Positions 33,484-43,570 are shown, counted from the stretch's first letter. The stretch: 64,000 nucleotides of DNA from Chitinophaga lutea (GCF_003813775.1 NZ_RPDH01000001.1:2542001-2606000), one strand, 5' to 3'. Numbers and translations: made by a program. The notes: generated by a model not told the origin, from the letters alone.

Positions 33484-34539
33484 TTACCACTCCAGGGTAA
33501 CGGAATCACTTTGCGCGTACCCGGTACAGGTAAGGATGAGGCCCTGCGACAGTTCTTTGTCGGTCAGTACTTCGTTGACAGACATCCAAACCTTGCCTTC
33601 CGTGCATCTGGCGATGCAGGAGCCGCATACCCCGCCTTTACAGCTGTAGGGCAGGTGCATCTCCTGGCGGAGGGCGGCATGGAGGATGGTTTCGTTACCC
33701 GGCACAGGTAACAGTTGCGATTTGTCTTCGTGCCGGAGCAGCACCTGTTTGATGGAAGCATCGTCCGGCACCTGCACCCTGGAAATTTTCGCGGCGGTAT
33801 TCACCACAAAATTTTCCTTATGCAGCTGGTTGGCCTGGAACCCCATGAAAGTGAGGGTAAACTGCGCCATGCGCATGTATTCGGAAGGGCCGCAGATAAA
33901 AAACTGGGCCCGCTCGCGGGCATATTTGAGGTGTTTGGGCGCCAGCATTTCCAGCAGGCTGTTGCTCATGCGGCGGAAGGCCACCGGTTCGTCGCCGGGG
34001 TCGCTGAAGAGCCACAGGACGGTGAGCCGTTCGGGGAACTGCTTTTGCAGGGCCAGGATGCGCTGGTAAAAGATGGTATGCTGCGGGTTACGGCTGCTGT
34101 AAATAAGGGTGACATGGGCGGCCCGCTCGAAATGGAGCGCGTGCTGCAACAGGGAAAATAGGGGCGTGATGCCGCTGCCGGCGCCGAGAAAAAAAATATC
34201 CCTTTCGGTATCCGGCAGTTCGTCCAGCGTGAAGCGGCCGGATGGCAGCAGGGAAGTGACCACGTCGCCCACCTGCCAGGTGCGGTGGATGTGGCGTGAT
34301 ATTTCGCCGTTGGTGATGCGTTTGATGGTGACCGACATAAACGGGTCGATGCCGGGAGTGGAACTGAACGAGTAAGAGCGCCGGTATTCGGTGCCGTGCA
34401 GGGTAATCAGGAAGGTCAGAAACTGGCCGGCCTGGTATTTCACGGGCTGGCCGTTAGCGGCCTCCAGCCGGTAGGTAAACGTATCGGGCGTTTCCTGTAT
34501 AATCTCGGTGATGCGTAACTGTATGTAGAGATCGCGCAT
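33484..34539 (-). CDS. Ferredoxin-NADP reductase-like flavoprotein with C-terminal 2Fe-2S domain (PaaE-like)
   Basis: 351 residues. Order: FAD-binding barrel with RRSYSFSS, NAD(P)-binding domain with GAGSGITPLFSLL and FICGPSEYM, then a plant-type 2Fe-2S ferredoxin with CKGGVCGSC and a later Cys (TCTGYA). This is the layout of PaaE/HmpX-type oxygenase reductases and related electron-transfer flavoproteins. No phenylacetyl-CoA or other oxygenase genes are near, so the partner is unknown. It lies downstream of dxs on the same strand, beyond a strong hairpin at 34549-34583. Confidence 0.9.
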   Translation of the reverse strand: MRDLYIQLRITEIIQETPDTFTYRLEAANGQPVKYQAGQFLTFLITLHGTEYRRSYSFSSTPGIDPFMSVTIKRITNGEISRHIHRTWQVGDVVTSLLPSGRFTLDELPDTERDIFFLGAGSGITPLFSLLQHALHFERAAHVTLIYSSRNPQHTIFYQRILALQKQFPERLTVLWLFSDPGDEPVAFRRMSNSLLEMLAPKHLKYARERAQFFICGPSEYMRMAQFTLTFMGFQANQLHKENFVVNTAAKISRVQVPDDASIKQVLLRHEDKSQLLPVPGNETILHAALRQEMHLPYSCKGGVCGSCIARCTEGKVWMSVNEVLTDKELSQGLILTCTGYAQSDSVTLEW

Positions 34540-34548
34540 GGTGGGAAT

Positions 34549-34583
34549 CCGCTGCCATAGCGCATATGCGGCTATGGCAGCGG
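34549..34583 (-). terminator. Strong hairpin between dxs and the PaaE-like gene
   Basis: 13-bp perfect stem CCGCTGCCATAGC / GCTATGGCAGCGG around a loop that contains the palindrome GCATATGC. There is no T-run, so it may be a processing or attenuation signal, not a full terminator. Confidence 0.55.
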
Positions 34584-34596
34584 TATAATGTGTTTA

Positions 34597-36525
34597 TCAG
34601 CTGGCGGTAACGGTGATTTTGGAACGGAGCATTTCCCGCACGGCGGCAGCAATGCCCGCGGCGTCGTACCCGCATTCGCGCTGCAGTTCGGCGGGTTTGC
34701 CATGCTCAATGAGACGGTCGGGGATGCCCAGGCGCTTCACATCGGCTTTATAGTCGTTGTCGGCCATAAATTCAAGGATGGCGCTGCCGAAACCGCCCTG
34801 CAGGGCGCCGTCCTCCACCGTGATCACACGGTCGAAGCGCTGGAAAATATCGTGCAGCATCTCGGTATCAAGCGGCTTCACAAAACGCATGTCGTAGTGA
34901 GCAGGCTGCAACCCGTCTGTCATCAGTTCCTTCATGGCTTCGGTAACGAAGTTGCCGGGGTGGCCGAGGGAAAGAATGGCGAGGTCGCGCCCGTCCTGGA
35001 TTTTACGGCCGGTGCCCACACGGATGGGGCTGAAAGGCCTGCGCCAGTCGGGCATCACGCCTTCGCCCCGCGGATAGCGGATAACAAAGGGTGATTTATT
35101 CGAGGGCAGCTGGGCGGTATACATCAGGTTGCGCAATTCTTCCTCGTTCATGGGCGAGCTCACGATCATGTTGGGAATGCTGCGCATGTATGAAATGTCG
35201 TAGGCGCCATGATGGGTGGCACCGTCTTCCCCTACCAGGCCGGCCCGGTCGAGGCAGAAAATAACGGGCAGGTGCTGGATGGCCACGTCGTGCACCACCT
35301 GGTCGTAAGCCCGTTGCATGAAAGAAGAATAGATGTTGCAGAATACAGTCATGCCTTGGGTGGCCAGGCCGGCAGACAGGGTAACGGCGTGTTGTTCGCA
35401 GATACCCACGTCGATGGCGCGGTCCGGCATTTTCTCCATCATGAATTTGAGGGAAGAGCCGGAAGGCATGGCGGGCGTAATGCCCATGATGGATTTATTC
35501 TGTTCAGCCAGTTCGATGATGGTATGGCCGAAAACGTCCTGGTATTTGGGGGGCTGTGGCGCTTCGATGTTTTTCTTGAAGATCTCCCCGGTGATTTTGT
35601 CGAACAGGCCGGGCGCATGCCACTTGGTCTGGTCTTTTTCGGCGAGGGCGTACCCTTTGCCTTTGGTGGTTACGATGTGGAGCAGTTTGGGGCCCGGAAT
35701 GTTCCGGAGATCCTGCAGGGTATCCACCAGTTTGGTGATGTTGTGCCCGTCGATGGCGCCGAAATAACGCAGGTTGAGGCTTTCAAACAGGTTGCTGGAT
35801 TTGGACACCATGCCCTTTACGCTGGCTTCGAGTTTGGAGGCCATGTCTCGTGTGAACTTCTTGCCCACCGGCAGTTTGCCAAGCAGGTTCCACACATCGT
35901 CCCTGAATTTATTGTAAGTATGGGAGGTGGTAATGTCCGTCAGGTATTCTTTGAGGGCGCCTACGTTGGGATCGATCGACATGCAGTTGTCGTTCAGGAT
36001 CACGAGCAGGTTGGCATTGGAGACGCCGGCGTGGTTGAGGGCTTCGAAAGCCATCCCGGCCGTCATAGCCCCGTCGCCTATTACGGCGATGTGCTGGCGG
36101 TCGTGCTCTCCTTTGTTCTTGGAGGCGATGGCCATGCCCAGTGCCGCGCCGATGGAGGTGCTGGAGTGCCCTACGCCGAAGGTATCGTATTCACTTTCGC
36201 CCCGGTTGGGGAAACCGCTGATTCCCTTGTACTTACGGTTGGTATGGAACACGTTTTTGCGGCCGGTGAGGATTTTATGGCCGTAAGCCTGGTGGCCGAC
36301 GTCCCAAACCAGCTGGTCGTAAGGAGTATTATAGGCATAGTGCAGTGCCACGGTAAGCTCCACCACACCCAGGCTGGCCCCGAAATGGCCGCCGTGCACG
36401 CTCACCACGTCAATAATGAACTGGCGCAACTCGTCGCACACCTGGTGCAGCTGCTCCCTGTTCAATTTTCGCAGATCCGAAGGGTATTCGATCTGGCTCA
36501 GTAATTGACCGGCCGTAATTTCCAT
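34597..36525 (-). CDS. dxs: 1-deoxy-D-xylulose-5-phosphate synthase
   Basis: 642 residues from ATG 36525 (MEITAGQLL); the longer frame from 36558 begins upstream of the -7 box and cannot be translated from that promoter. Dxs joins pyruvate and glyceraldehyde-3-phosphate to make DXP, the first step of the MEP isoprenoid pathway, using TPP. Seen: HGGHFGASLG, DVGHQAYGHKILTGR, the TPP motif GDGAMTAG with NDNCMSID, and the second-half SFMQRAYDQVVHDV and GLVGEDGATHHGAYD. A ubiquinone- and carotenoid-building organism or one with menaquinone needs it; GGGPS elsewhere in the window also draws on this pathway. Confidence 0.97.
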   Translation of the reverse strand: MEITAGQLLSQIEYPSDLRKLNREQLHQVCDELRQFIIDVVSVHGGHFGASLGVVELTVALHYAYNTPYDQLVWDVGHQAYGHKILTGRKNVFHTNRKYKGISGFPNRGESEYDTFGVGHSSTSIGAALGMAIASKNKGEHDRQHIAVIGDGAMTAGMAFEALNHAGVSNANLLVILNDNCMSIDPNVGALKEYLTDITTSHTYNKFRDDVWNLLGKLPVGKKFTRDMASKLEASVKGMVSKSSNLFESLNLRYFGAIDGHNITKLVDTLQDLRNIPGPKLLHIVTTKGKGYALAEKDQTKWHAPGLFDKITGEIFKKNIEAPQPPKYQDVFGHTIIELAEQNKSIMGITPAMPSGSSLKFMMEKMPDRAIDVGICEQHAVTLSAGLATQGMTVFCNIYSSFMQRAYDQVVHDVAIQHLPVIFCLDRAGLVGEDGATHHGAYDISYMRSIPNMIVSSPMNEEELRNLMYTAQLPSNKSPFVIRYPRGEGVMPDWRRPFSPIRVGTGRKIQDGRDLAILSLGHPGNFVTEAMKELMTDGLQPAHYDMRFVKPLDTEMLHDIFQRFDRVITVEDGALQGGFGSAILEFMADNDYKADVKRLGIPDRLIEHGKPAELQRECGYDAAGIAAAVREMLRSKITVTAS

Positions 36526-36547
36526 ATCAACATTAGGGTTTAATGCC

Positions 36548-36555
36548 CAAAAATA
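36548..36555 (-). promoter_or_regulatory. -7 promoter box (TATTTTTG) for dxs
   Basis: Exact TAnnTTTG match on the minus strand, 22 nt before the ATG at 36525. It decides between the two candidate starts. Confidence 0.55.
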
Positions 36556-36702
36556 CATGTTTTTACGCTATTTGGAGCCCCCCATTTAACCGCCTATTCC
36601 GCCATTGATAAAAATTGGCTGGCCGCCAACCTGCGCAGATGGTATTTTTGGAAGAATCGCAAGGTTTTTTATTTAGTCAGCGGACTTTGCTAACTTTTGG
36701 GA

Positions 36703-37737
36703 ATGTTTAGACGCATATCGAAATATTGGTGGTGCCAAATACTGGGGTGGGGATCCTATGCTTTTCTTTACTTCATTTTCGCCTTCTTCTTCAACATTGT
36801 GGATGTTACGTTTGTAGTGCAGTATGTACCGTGCGTGGTAGTGCTCGGGGTGCTCATTACGCATGCTTTCCGTGCGGTTATCGTCAAATACAGATGGATT
36901 GAGAAGCCGTTCGAAAATGTGGCCATCTACTTCTTTTTCGGCATCCTGGTATGCGCAACGGTTAACTCCTTCCTGCTGACGTGGATAAGCCTGCTGATTA
37001 CGCCGGAAGATCACGAGCTGAATTTCAGGGATGCCTGGCTGCGGTCTTTCATCCACCAGACGGTGTTCCTGGCTTTATGGGCGGTGATTTATTTCCTCTG
37101 GCATTACGTGGAAGAGAGCCGGAACTCGCAGGTGCGGCAGCTGAAGCTGGAGGCTACGGTACGCACGCTGGAGCTCAAAACGATCAAATCCCAGCTGAAC
37201 CCGCATTTCATTTTCAATGCGTTGAACAGCATCCGGGCGCTGGTGGACGAAAACCCCCGGAGGGCCCGTACCGCCATCACGGAGTTGAGCAACATCCTGC
37301 GGAACTCCATGCAGGCGGACAAGGCCGAGACGGTAAGCCTGGAAAACGAACTGAGCATCGTAAAAGATTATCTTGCACTGGAAAATATCCGGTTTGAAGA
37401 ACGGCTGAAAGTGCAGTACGATATTGACCCGGAAACGCTGGAATTACCCATTCCGCCCATGATGCTGCAGACCCTGGTGGAAAACGCCATCAAACACGGC
37501 ATTTCCCGGGAAGTGAGGGGAGGGCTGATACTGATCAGTTCCCACGTGCACGATATGCAGCATGAAATCACCATCCGCAATACGGGCCAGATTGTGGAAG
37601 ATATGAACGGCCTGGGCCTGGGGTTGGCCAGTACAAGACAGCGGCTGAGCCTGCTGTTCGGCAACCGCGCCTTTTTTGAAATATACAATTTTGACAAAGC
37701 AACGGTGGAAGCCAGGGTGCAAATGCCGCTGCTGTAA
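36703..37737 (+). CDS. LytS-type sensor histidine kinase
   Basis: 344 residues from ATG 36703. Four membrane helices fill the first ~140 residues with no large external domain. The cytoplasmic part is a His_kinase (5TM-LYT/YehU-like) domain: H-box QLNPHFIFNALNSI, N-box LVENAIKHGI, and G2 GLGLGLAS. It should phosphorylate the LytTR regulator encoded 38 nt downstream. The signal is unknown; such pairs often sense membrane state or peptides. The genes form a two-gene operon. Confidence 0.93.
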   Translation: MFRRISKYWWCQILGWGSYAFLYFIFAFFFNIVDVTFVVQYVPCVVVLGVLITHAFRAVIVKYRWIEKPFENVAIYFFFGILVCATVNSFLLTWISLLITPEDHELNFRDAWLRSFIHQTVFLALWAVIYFLWHYVEESRNSQVRQLKLEATVRTLELKTIKSQLNPHFIFNALNSIRALVDENPRRARTAITELSNILRNSMQADKAETVSLENELSIVKDYLALENIRFEERLKVQYDIDPETLELPIPPMMLQTLVENAIKHGISREVRGGLILISSHVHDMQHEITIRNTGQIVEDMNGLGLGLASTRQRLSLLFGNRAFFEIYNFDKATVEARVQMPLL

Positions 37738-37775
37738 TTTTAAAGTGTCATCAACCAATAACGCAAAGTCTCAGT

Positions 37776-38504
37776 ATGAAAAAAGCATTGATCATAGACG
37801 ATGAACGACTGGCCAGGAGCGAGCTGAAAAAGCTGCTGGCGGACCACCCGGAGATAGTGGTGGTAGGGGAAGCGGTGAATGCAAAAGACGGTATCGAGAA
37901 GATAGAAACGTTGCGGCCCGACCTGCTGTTTCTCGACATTCAGATGCCCGATAAGACCGGTTTCGACCTGTTGGCGGAACTCGAGCGGTCGCCTCAGGTG
38001 ATCTTTACCACTGCCTACGACGAATATGCCCTGAAGGCGTTTGAATATAATGCGCTGGATTACCTGCTGAAGCCCATCGAGCCCAAACGGCTCGCCGATG
38101 CCATACACAAGCTCCACCAGGCCGACGAAAAGGAACGCCTGGCCGCTGCTTCCGGCATCCGTAACATCCTGGGTGAAAATGACCAGGTGTTTGTAAAAGA
38201 CGGCGACCGCTGCTGGTTTGTGAAGCTGCAGGAAATCCGCCTGTTCGAAAGCGTGGGCAACTACGCGAGGGTGTATTTTGAAACCAATAAGCCACTGATT
38301 CTCAAATCGTTGAATGCTCTGGAAGAGCGGCTCGATGAGCGGGTGTTTTTCCGTGCCAACCGTAAGCACATCGTGAATCTGCGGATGATAGAGCGGATAG
38401 ATACCTATTTCAACGGCGGGCTGTTGCTGGAAATGCGCGGCGGTGAAAAAATCGAAGTAAGCCGCAGGCAGGCGGTGAAGTTTAAGGAAATGATGAGCCT
38501 GTAA
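37776..38504 (+). CDS. LytTR-family response regulator
   Basis: 242 residues. An N-terminal receiver domain (IDDERLAR, phospho-acceptor Asp in LFLDIQMPD, Thr in FTTAYD, Lys in LLKPIEP) is joined to a C-terminal LytTR DNA-binding domain (EIRLFESVGNYARVYF, FFRANRKHIVNL). It is the partner of the LytS-type kinase just upstream. LytTR proteins bind pairs of short direct repeats; the target here is unknown. Confidence 0.95.
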   Translation: MKKALIIDDERLARSELKKLLADHPEIVVVGEAVNAKDGIEKIETLRPDLLFLDIQMPDKTGFDLLAELERSPQVIFTTAYDEYALKAFEYNALDYLLKPIEPKRLADAIHKLHQADEKERLAAASGIRNILGENDQVFVKDGDRCWFVKLQEIRLFESVGNYARVYFETNKPLILKSLNALEERLDERVFFRANRKHIVNLRMIERIDTYFNGGLLLEMRGGEKIEVSRRQAVKFKEMMSL

Positions 38505-39020
38505 AAGGGAGCATACATCGCAGGTAAAGCAGGGAATCAGGAGAGGGCTGCCTTTCCGTTTTCCTGCTTTATTTTTAGGATAATACCGGGAAAGAGAAGG
38601 GCCGTCCTGGAGAAGACGGCCCGCTAAATTATGCTTATGAAAAAAGGCCTTTTGGGCCAATTAACCAATGTTGGAAGACGCTTCCGGCCGGGCAAAATAG
38701 TGGCAGCAGCTCTATTGGCAGGTGCAACAGAAGCCCGGAGGAAAAGCAGTCATAGATTCAAAACGGAAAATAACCCGCTGGGACGGACACAATTATCAAT
38801 TACGCGCACATAGCTCGGTAGCCAGGGATACTTTGGTTTTGGTTGGTTTTTTGAGGCGCCTGAACAAAGCATTCAAGCGCTCGTGCAAGATATATAACCC
38901 AAACGGTTTTTTCTACACTTTAATGACCGAAGCTGCGGAAATACTTATTTATAGGTATTTTTTGAGGCTGGAAGGGCCTCGCTGGATAAAATGAAAGATA
39001 ACAGCCTGCTGCTGAAGGGG
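38505..39020. other. 516-bp gap with a terminator, a second hairpin, and short unconvincing frames
   Basis: A terminator-like stem (38525-38533 with 38563-38571, then TTTTT) ends the LytTR operon. A GGGCCGTC/GACGGCCC hairpin follows at 38599-38622. Frames of 60 and 90 codons at 38631-38994 overlap and lack recognisable features; I do not call them genes. Confidence 0.5.
38525..38576 (+). terminator. Terminator after the LytS/LytTR operon
   Basis: 9-bp stem TAAAGCAGG / CCTGCTTTA with a 29-nt loop and TTTTT tail. Confidence 0.55.
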
Positions 39021-39782
39021 TTAACGGTTAGCAGTCACAGGCGCGCGATGCACGGCATCTGCGATTTCCTTGATCAGTGAAATGTCTTTTTCGATGGCAT
39101 TGCCTACCACGATGATGTCTGCACCTGCCTTGCAATTCAGGTATGCTTTTTCCGCATCCCTAATGCCGCCGCCTACAATAACCGGCACGTCCACCTGGCT
39201 GGCTACCCGGTGAATCATGCTTTCCGTAATGGGCTTACGGGCGCCGCTGCCGGCGTCCATATAGATGACTTTCATGCCCAGCATATCGCCGGCCATGGCA
39301 GTGCACATAGCGATGTCGTCTTTATCCGCAGGAATGGGAGTGGCGTTACTGATATAGGAAACGGTGGTGGGGGCACCGCCGTCGATCACCATATAGCCGG
39401 TGGAAATTACCTCCAGGCCGCTTTTTTTAACAGCAGCCGCAGAAACAACGTGCTGGCCGATGAGTAATTCCGGGTTGCGGCCGGAAATCATAGAAAGATA
39501 CAGCAGGGCATCGGCATAGCGCGAAACCTGCGAGGGGCTGCCGGGGAAGAGGATCACCGGGATGGAGCAGGTGGCCTTGATCTGCTGCACCACCTCATCC
39601 AGATGATTGGTAATCACCAGGCTGCCGCCCAAAAAAATGTAATCAACCTTCGCTTCAGTACATTTAGCGGTCAGATCGGCGATACCGGCAGGTGTAACCT
39701 TGTCCGGATCGATCAGAACTGCGAATGACTTTGTACCTTTTGCCTTTCTGTCAATAAAGGAACTGTATATTTTTCTGTACAT
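39021..39782 (-). CDS. Geranylgeranylglyceryl phosphate synthase (GGGPS), bacterial
   Basis: 253 residues, a TIM-barrel prenyltransferase. It joins sn-glycerol-1-phosphate to a long isoprenyl diphosphate, the first committed step of archaeal ether lipids. Seen: LIDPDK near the start, FLGGSLV, LFPGSPSQVSRYADALLYLS, STGYMVIDGG, YMDAGSGARKPI, VPVIVGGGIRD and VVGNAIEKD, the phosphate-binding loops. Homologues of this type exist in Bacteroidota (group II GGGPS), where the physiological product is unclear. No other archaeal-lipid gene is adjacent. The shorter-chain enzyme PcrB is a relative and cannot be excluded. Confidence 0.92.
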   Translation of the reverse strand: MYRKIYSSFIDRKAKGTKSFAVLIDPDKVTPAGIADLTAKCTEAKVDYIFLGGSLVITNHLDEVVQQIKATCSIPVILFPGSPSQVSRYADALLYLSMISGRNPELLIGQHVVSAAAVKKSGLEVISTGYMVIDGGAPTTVSYISNATPIPADKDDIAMCTAMAGDMLGMKVIYMDAGSGARKPITESMIHRVASQVDVPVIVGGGIRDAEKAYLNCKAGADIIVVGNAIEKDISLIKEIADAVHRAPVTANR

Positions 39783-39807
39783 TAATTATGCATTGTTCCG
39801 GTTGAAG

Positions 39808-39815
39808 CAAATGTA
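39808..39815 (-). promoter_or_regulatory. -7 promoter box (TACATTTG) for the GGGPS gene
   Basis: Exact TAnnTTTG match on the minus strand, 25 nt before the ATG at 39782. Confidence 0.5.
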
Positions 39816-39946
39816 TAAATTTTTTTCTAATAAGCCACAGTGCTAAATAAATATGCATGGTATTGATTTTGCAACTGATATGAGGAAAAATGAAGCAAAA
39901 AGAGGGCCGAAAACAGCCGTTTGTTAATGGTCTGCCGGTGCTCCTA

Positions 39947-39967
39947 TTATGCACAGCCTGTGGATAA
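39947..39967. promoter_or_regulatory. Two inverted DnaA boxes upstream of nrdJ
   Basis: TTATGCACA at 39947-39955 and TGTGGATAA (TTATCCACA on the minus strand) at 39959-39967 both match TTATNCACA exactly, separated by GCC. They lie about 104 nt before the nrdJ ATG. Confidence 0.6.
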
Positions 39968-40070
39968 GAAAAATGGGTGCGGACTTCATTTAAAATTATT
40001 TTAGTAATCCCACTTCGAGAGTAACCGTTTTTCTAAATTTTGTTTAATCCTGTTAAATTTTCTAGGGCAT

Positions 40071-43000
40071 ATGAAAAATCAAAGCAAGAAGGCTGGCGGC
40101 CTCGCTTTTACCCGCCACTTTACAAGGGATGGTGTTAGCCCCTATGATCAGTTTGAATATGAAATGCGATCGTCGGTTATCCGCAACCCTGGCGGAGATA
40201 TAGTGTTTGAGATGAATAACGTGGAGGTGCCCAAAGCATGGTCACAGATCGCTACTGATATATTGGCGCAGAAATATTTCCGGAAGGCGGGCGTACCGCA
40301 GGCCGACGGCTCGCTGGGCCGCGAAACCTCCGTGAAACAGGTGGTGCACCGCATGGCCAATTGCTGGCGCGCCTGGGGTGAAAAGTATGATTATTTCGCC
40401 TCTGCGGCCGACGCCCAGGTGTTCTACGAAGAGCTTGCCTATTGTATGCTCAACCAGGCCTGTGTGCCCAATTCACCGCAATGGTTCAATACCGGCCTGT
40501 ACGAAAGCTACGGCATCAAAGGCAAACCACAGGGTCACTACTATGTGGAGCAGCGCACCGGCAAACTGGAAAAATCCACTTCCGCCTACGAAAGGCCTCA
40601 GCCGCACGCCTGCTTCATCCTGAGCGTGAGCGACGACCTGGTGAACGACGGCGGTATTATGGACCTCTGGGTACGCGAAGCCCGTATTTTCAAATATGGC
40701 TCCGGTGTGGGCACCAACTTCTCACAAATCCGCGGGGAAGGTGAAAAACTCAGCGGCGGCGGTACATCCAGCGGCCTGATGAGTTTCCTGAAAATCGGCG
40801 ACCGCGCCGCCGGCGCCATTAAAAGCGGTGGCACCACCCGGCGCGCGGCTAAAATGGTGTGCCTGGACCTGGACCATCCGGAAATTCTCGAATTCGTGAA
40901 CTGGAAAATGGAAGAGGAAAAGAAAGTGGCGGCGCTTATCGCAGCCGGCTATTCCTCTGATTATGAAGGGGAGGCGTACAGAACCGTATCGGGCCAGAAT
41001 TCCAACAACTCCGTGAGAATTCCTAACAGCTTTTTCCACACGCTGGAAGCCGATGGCGACTGGGAATTAAAAGGCCGGATGAACGGGAAAACCGTGAAAA
41101 CCGTAAAGGCGTCCGATCTCTGGAACCAGATTGCCTACGCCGCCTGGCGCTGCGCAGACCCGGGTACCCAGTACGACACTACCATCAACGAATGGCATAC
41201 CTGTCCCGAAGGAGGCCGCATCAACGCGTCCAACCCCTGCTCGGAATATATGTTCCTCGACAATACCGCCTGCAACCTGGCTTCCGTGAACCTGCGCCGG
41301 TTTTTCAGCGAAGAGAACAACCGCTTCGATGTGGATGGGTTTGAGTATACGGTGAGGCTGTGGACGGTGGTGCTGGAGATTTCCGTGCTGATGGCGCAGT
41401 TCCCCTCCAAGGAAGTAGCGCAGCTCAGCTACGAATACCGTACGCTGGGCCTCGGTTATGCCAACCTGGGCTCCATGCTGATGGTGAGCGGCATCGCGTA
41501 TGACAGTGATGAAGCGCGCGGGATCGCGGGGGCCATCACGGCTATCATGACGGGCGTTTCCTATAAAACCTCCGCGGAGCTGGCCAGCCACCTGGGGCCC
41601 TTTGCCAAATATGCCGAGAACAAAGAACATATGCTGCGCGTGATGCGCAACCACCGCGCCGCGGCTTACGACGCGGCCGATGCGTACGAAGGCATCGAGA
41701 TAAAACCGCAGGGCATCAACGCCCGTTTCTGCCCCGATTACCTGCTTTCCGCGGCTACCAAGGCCTGGGACGATGCGGTAAAACTGGGTGAAAAGCACGG
41801 TTACCGCAACGCACAGGCCACCGTGATTGCGCCCACCGGCACCATCGGTCTGGTGATGGACTGCGATACCACCGGCGTAGAGCCCGATTTTGCGCTTGTG
41901 AAATTCAAAAAATTGTCCGGCGGCGGATACTTCAAAATTATCAACCAGTCCATTCCTTCCGCCCTGCGCAACCTGGGATATAAAGAAAACGAGATCCGCG
42001 CCATCGTGGATTATGCCAAAGGCAGCGGCAATTTCGGCGGAGCGCCTTATATCAATACACAAACCCTGAGCGAAAAAGGGCTGATGGCAGAAGAGCTGAA
42101 AAAGCTCGACGTTGCCGTGGCTTCTTCATTCGACATCAGTTTTGTGTTCAACGTGTATACCCTGGGTGAAGAGTGCCTGCAGCGCCTTGGTTTCAAGCCC
42201 GAGCAATATTTCAGCATGGAATTCAGCCTGCTGCACGAGCTTGGTTTTACTGACGAGCAGATAGAAGCCGCCAACGACTACGTATGCGGTACCATGACGG
42301 TGGAAGGCGCGCCTTACCTGAAGGAAGCGCACCTGCCGGTGTTTGACTGCGCCAACAAGTGCGGTAGAAAAGGCGAGCGCTACATTCACCCGCACGGCCA
42401 CATCCGCATGATGGGCGCAGCACAGCCATTTATTTCCGGGGCCATTTCCAAAACCATCAACCTCCCCAACGAAGCGGTGGTGGAAGAAATTGCGGATGCC
42501 TACAAACTCAGCTGGGAACTGGGCCTCAAAGCCTGTGCCCTCTACCGCGACGGGTCGAAGCTGAGCCAGCCGCTCAGCAACAAAAGCGACAAAAGGAAAA
42601 AAAGCGCGGACGCCGGCGAAGCGGCACCTGCTGAAGCCGCAGCGCAGATCATTGATATGAACCAGCTCACCATCGACGAATTGCTGGAAGAATTGAACAA
42701 AAGAATGATCGCCAGCTCGGATACTTCGCTGAAAAGAGCATTGTCGAGGATAGTAGAGCGGAAAACGCTCCCCGCCAAACGCCGCGGGTTCACACAAAAA
42801 GCCAAAGTAGGCGGCCAGCCCATCTTCCTGCGCACCGGTGAATACAACGACGGCACGCTCGGGGAGATCTTCATTGACCTGGCGAAAGAAGGTTCCACCC
42901 TTCGCAGCCTGATGAACTGTTTTGCCATCGCAGTATCTGTAGGCCTGCAATACGGTGTGCCGTTGGAGGAGTTTGTAGATAAGTTTGTATTTACACGGTT

Positions 43001-43397
43001 TGAGCCGGCAGGCATGGTAGACCATCCGAATATCCGCTCTTCCACTTCCCTGATCGATTATATTTTCAGGGTGCTGGGATACGAATACCTGGGCCGCACC
43101 GACCTGGTGCACATCCTGGATGCGCCGGGCAATACCGGGGAAGATGAGTGGGATGAGCCGGTGGTAAAACCTGAATTGTCCAATGTCCGGGTAGTCGGCA
43201 ACACGCCTGCGCCAGGCAGCCCCAAGGCAGCGAAACCATATGCTGTAGCGGCTTCCAGTGGGGAGAGCAGCACGCAGGATTATATGCGGAGCATGCAGAG
43301 TGATGCGCCGGCATGCAACACCTGCGGCCACATCACCGTTCGCTCCGGCACATGTTATAAGTGCCTGAATTGCGGGAACAGCATGGGTTGCAGCTGA
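40071..43397 (+). CDS. nrdJ: Adenosylcobalamin-dependent (class II) ribonucleotide reductase
   Basis: 1,108 residues. The enzyme reduces ribonucleotides to deoxyribonucleotides using a cobalamin-generated thiyl radical, with no oxygen need. Seen: the N-terminal substrate region [17 protein letters not shown], the active-site [10 protein letters not shown] with Cys and Glu, GSGVGTNFS, and [16 protein letters not shown]. The C-terminus carries a TSCPD-like domain ([14 protein letters not shown]) and ends in a cysteine-rich tail with CNTCGH and [14 protein letters not shown], likely used for re-reduction. A lysine-rich insert near residue 840 is variable in the family. Two DnaA boxes lie upstream. 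No cobalamin riboswitch was recognised. Confidence 0.96.
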   Translation: MKNQSKKAGGLAFTRHFTRDGVSPYDQFEYEMRSSVIRNPGGDIVFEMNNVEVPKAWSQIATDILAQKYFRKAGVPQADGSLGRETSVKQVVHRMANCWRAWGEKYDYFASAADAQVFYEELAYCMLNQACVPNSPQWFNTGLYESYGIKGKPQGHYYVEQRTGKLEKSTSAYERPQPHACFILSVSDDLVNDGGIMDLWVREARIFKYGSGVGTNFSQIRGEGEKLSGGGTSSGLMSFLKIGDRAAGAIKSGGTTRRAAKMVCLDLDHPEILEFVNWKMEEEKKVAALIAAGYSSDYEGEAYRTVSGQNSNNSVRIPNSFFHTLEADGDWELKGRMNGKTVKTVKASDLWNQIAYAAWRCADPGTQYDTTINEWHTCPEGGRINASNPCSEYMFLDNTACNLASVNLRRFFSEENNRFDVDGFEYTVRLWTVVLEISVLMAQFPSKEVAQLSYEYRTLGLGYANLGSMLMVSGIAYDSDEARGIAGAITAIMTGVSYKTSAELASHLGPFAKYAENKEHMLRVMRNHRAAAYDAADAYEGIEIKPQGINARFCPDYLLSAATKAWDDAVKLGEKHGYRNAQATVIAPTGTIGLVMDCDTTGVEPDFALVKFKKLSGGGYFKIINQSIPSALRNLGYKENEIRAIVDYAKGSGNFGGAPYINTQTLSEKGLMAEELKKLDVAVASSFDISFVFNVYTLGEECLQRLGFKPEQYFSMEFSLLHELGFTDEQIEAANDYVCGTMTVEGAPYLKEAHLPVFDCANKCGRKGERYIHPHGHIRMMGAAQPFISGAISKTINLPNEAVVEEIADAYKLSWELGLKACALYRDGSKLSQPLSNKSDKRKKSADAGEAAPAEAAAQIIDMNQLTIDELLEELNKRMIASSDTSLKRALSRIVERKTLPAKRRGFTQKAKVGGQPIFLRTGEYNDGTLGEIFIDLAKEGSTLRSLMNCFAIAVSVGLQYGVPLEEFVDKFVFTRFEPAGMVDHPNIRSSTSLIDYIFRVLGYEYLGRTDLVHILDAPGNTGEDEWDEPVVKPELSNVRVVGNTPAPGSPKAAKPYAVAASSGESSTQDYMRSMQSDAPACNTCGHITVRSGTCYKCLNCGNSMGCS

Positions 43398-43557
43398 GAA
43401 ATTTAGGAGCGTTTAACAAACACCGCTGAAAAAGAGAAAATGAGGGGTGTCCTGAAAGCAGCGGTGGTATTGGATTTCTGGCGATCGAATGAAACAAATA
43501 CTTTGTTAATTATTTGTTATTCAGCGCTGAAAATTTCAAATAAAGTTAACACTGATA

Positions 43558-43565
43558 TACCTTTG
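43558..43565 (+). promoter_or_regulatory. -7 promoter box (TACCTTTG) just left of the inserted element
   Basis: Exact TAnnTTTG match with a TTTC at 43534-43537, 20 nt upstream, as a weak -33. Its predicted start falls at the 5-bp target duplication. Confidence 0.5.
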
Positions 43566-43570
43566 TATAC

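Noticed and set aside
38631..38994. Two short overlapping frames (60 and 90 codons) after the LytTR gene
   Set aside because: No signal, motif or promoter; both are basic and overlapping, as random frames are.
39947..39967. The DnaA boxes as part of oriC
   Set aside because: Only two boxes are present, without a further cluster or a dnaA/dnaN neighbour; a regulatory role for nrdJ is the simpler reading.
39783..40070. Cobalamin riboswitch before nrdJ
   Set aside because: The B12-dependent enzyme made it likely, but no B12-box-like conserved sequence or suitable fold was seen in the 288 nt.
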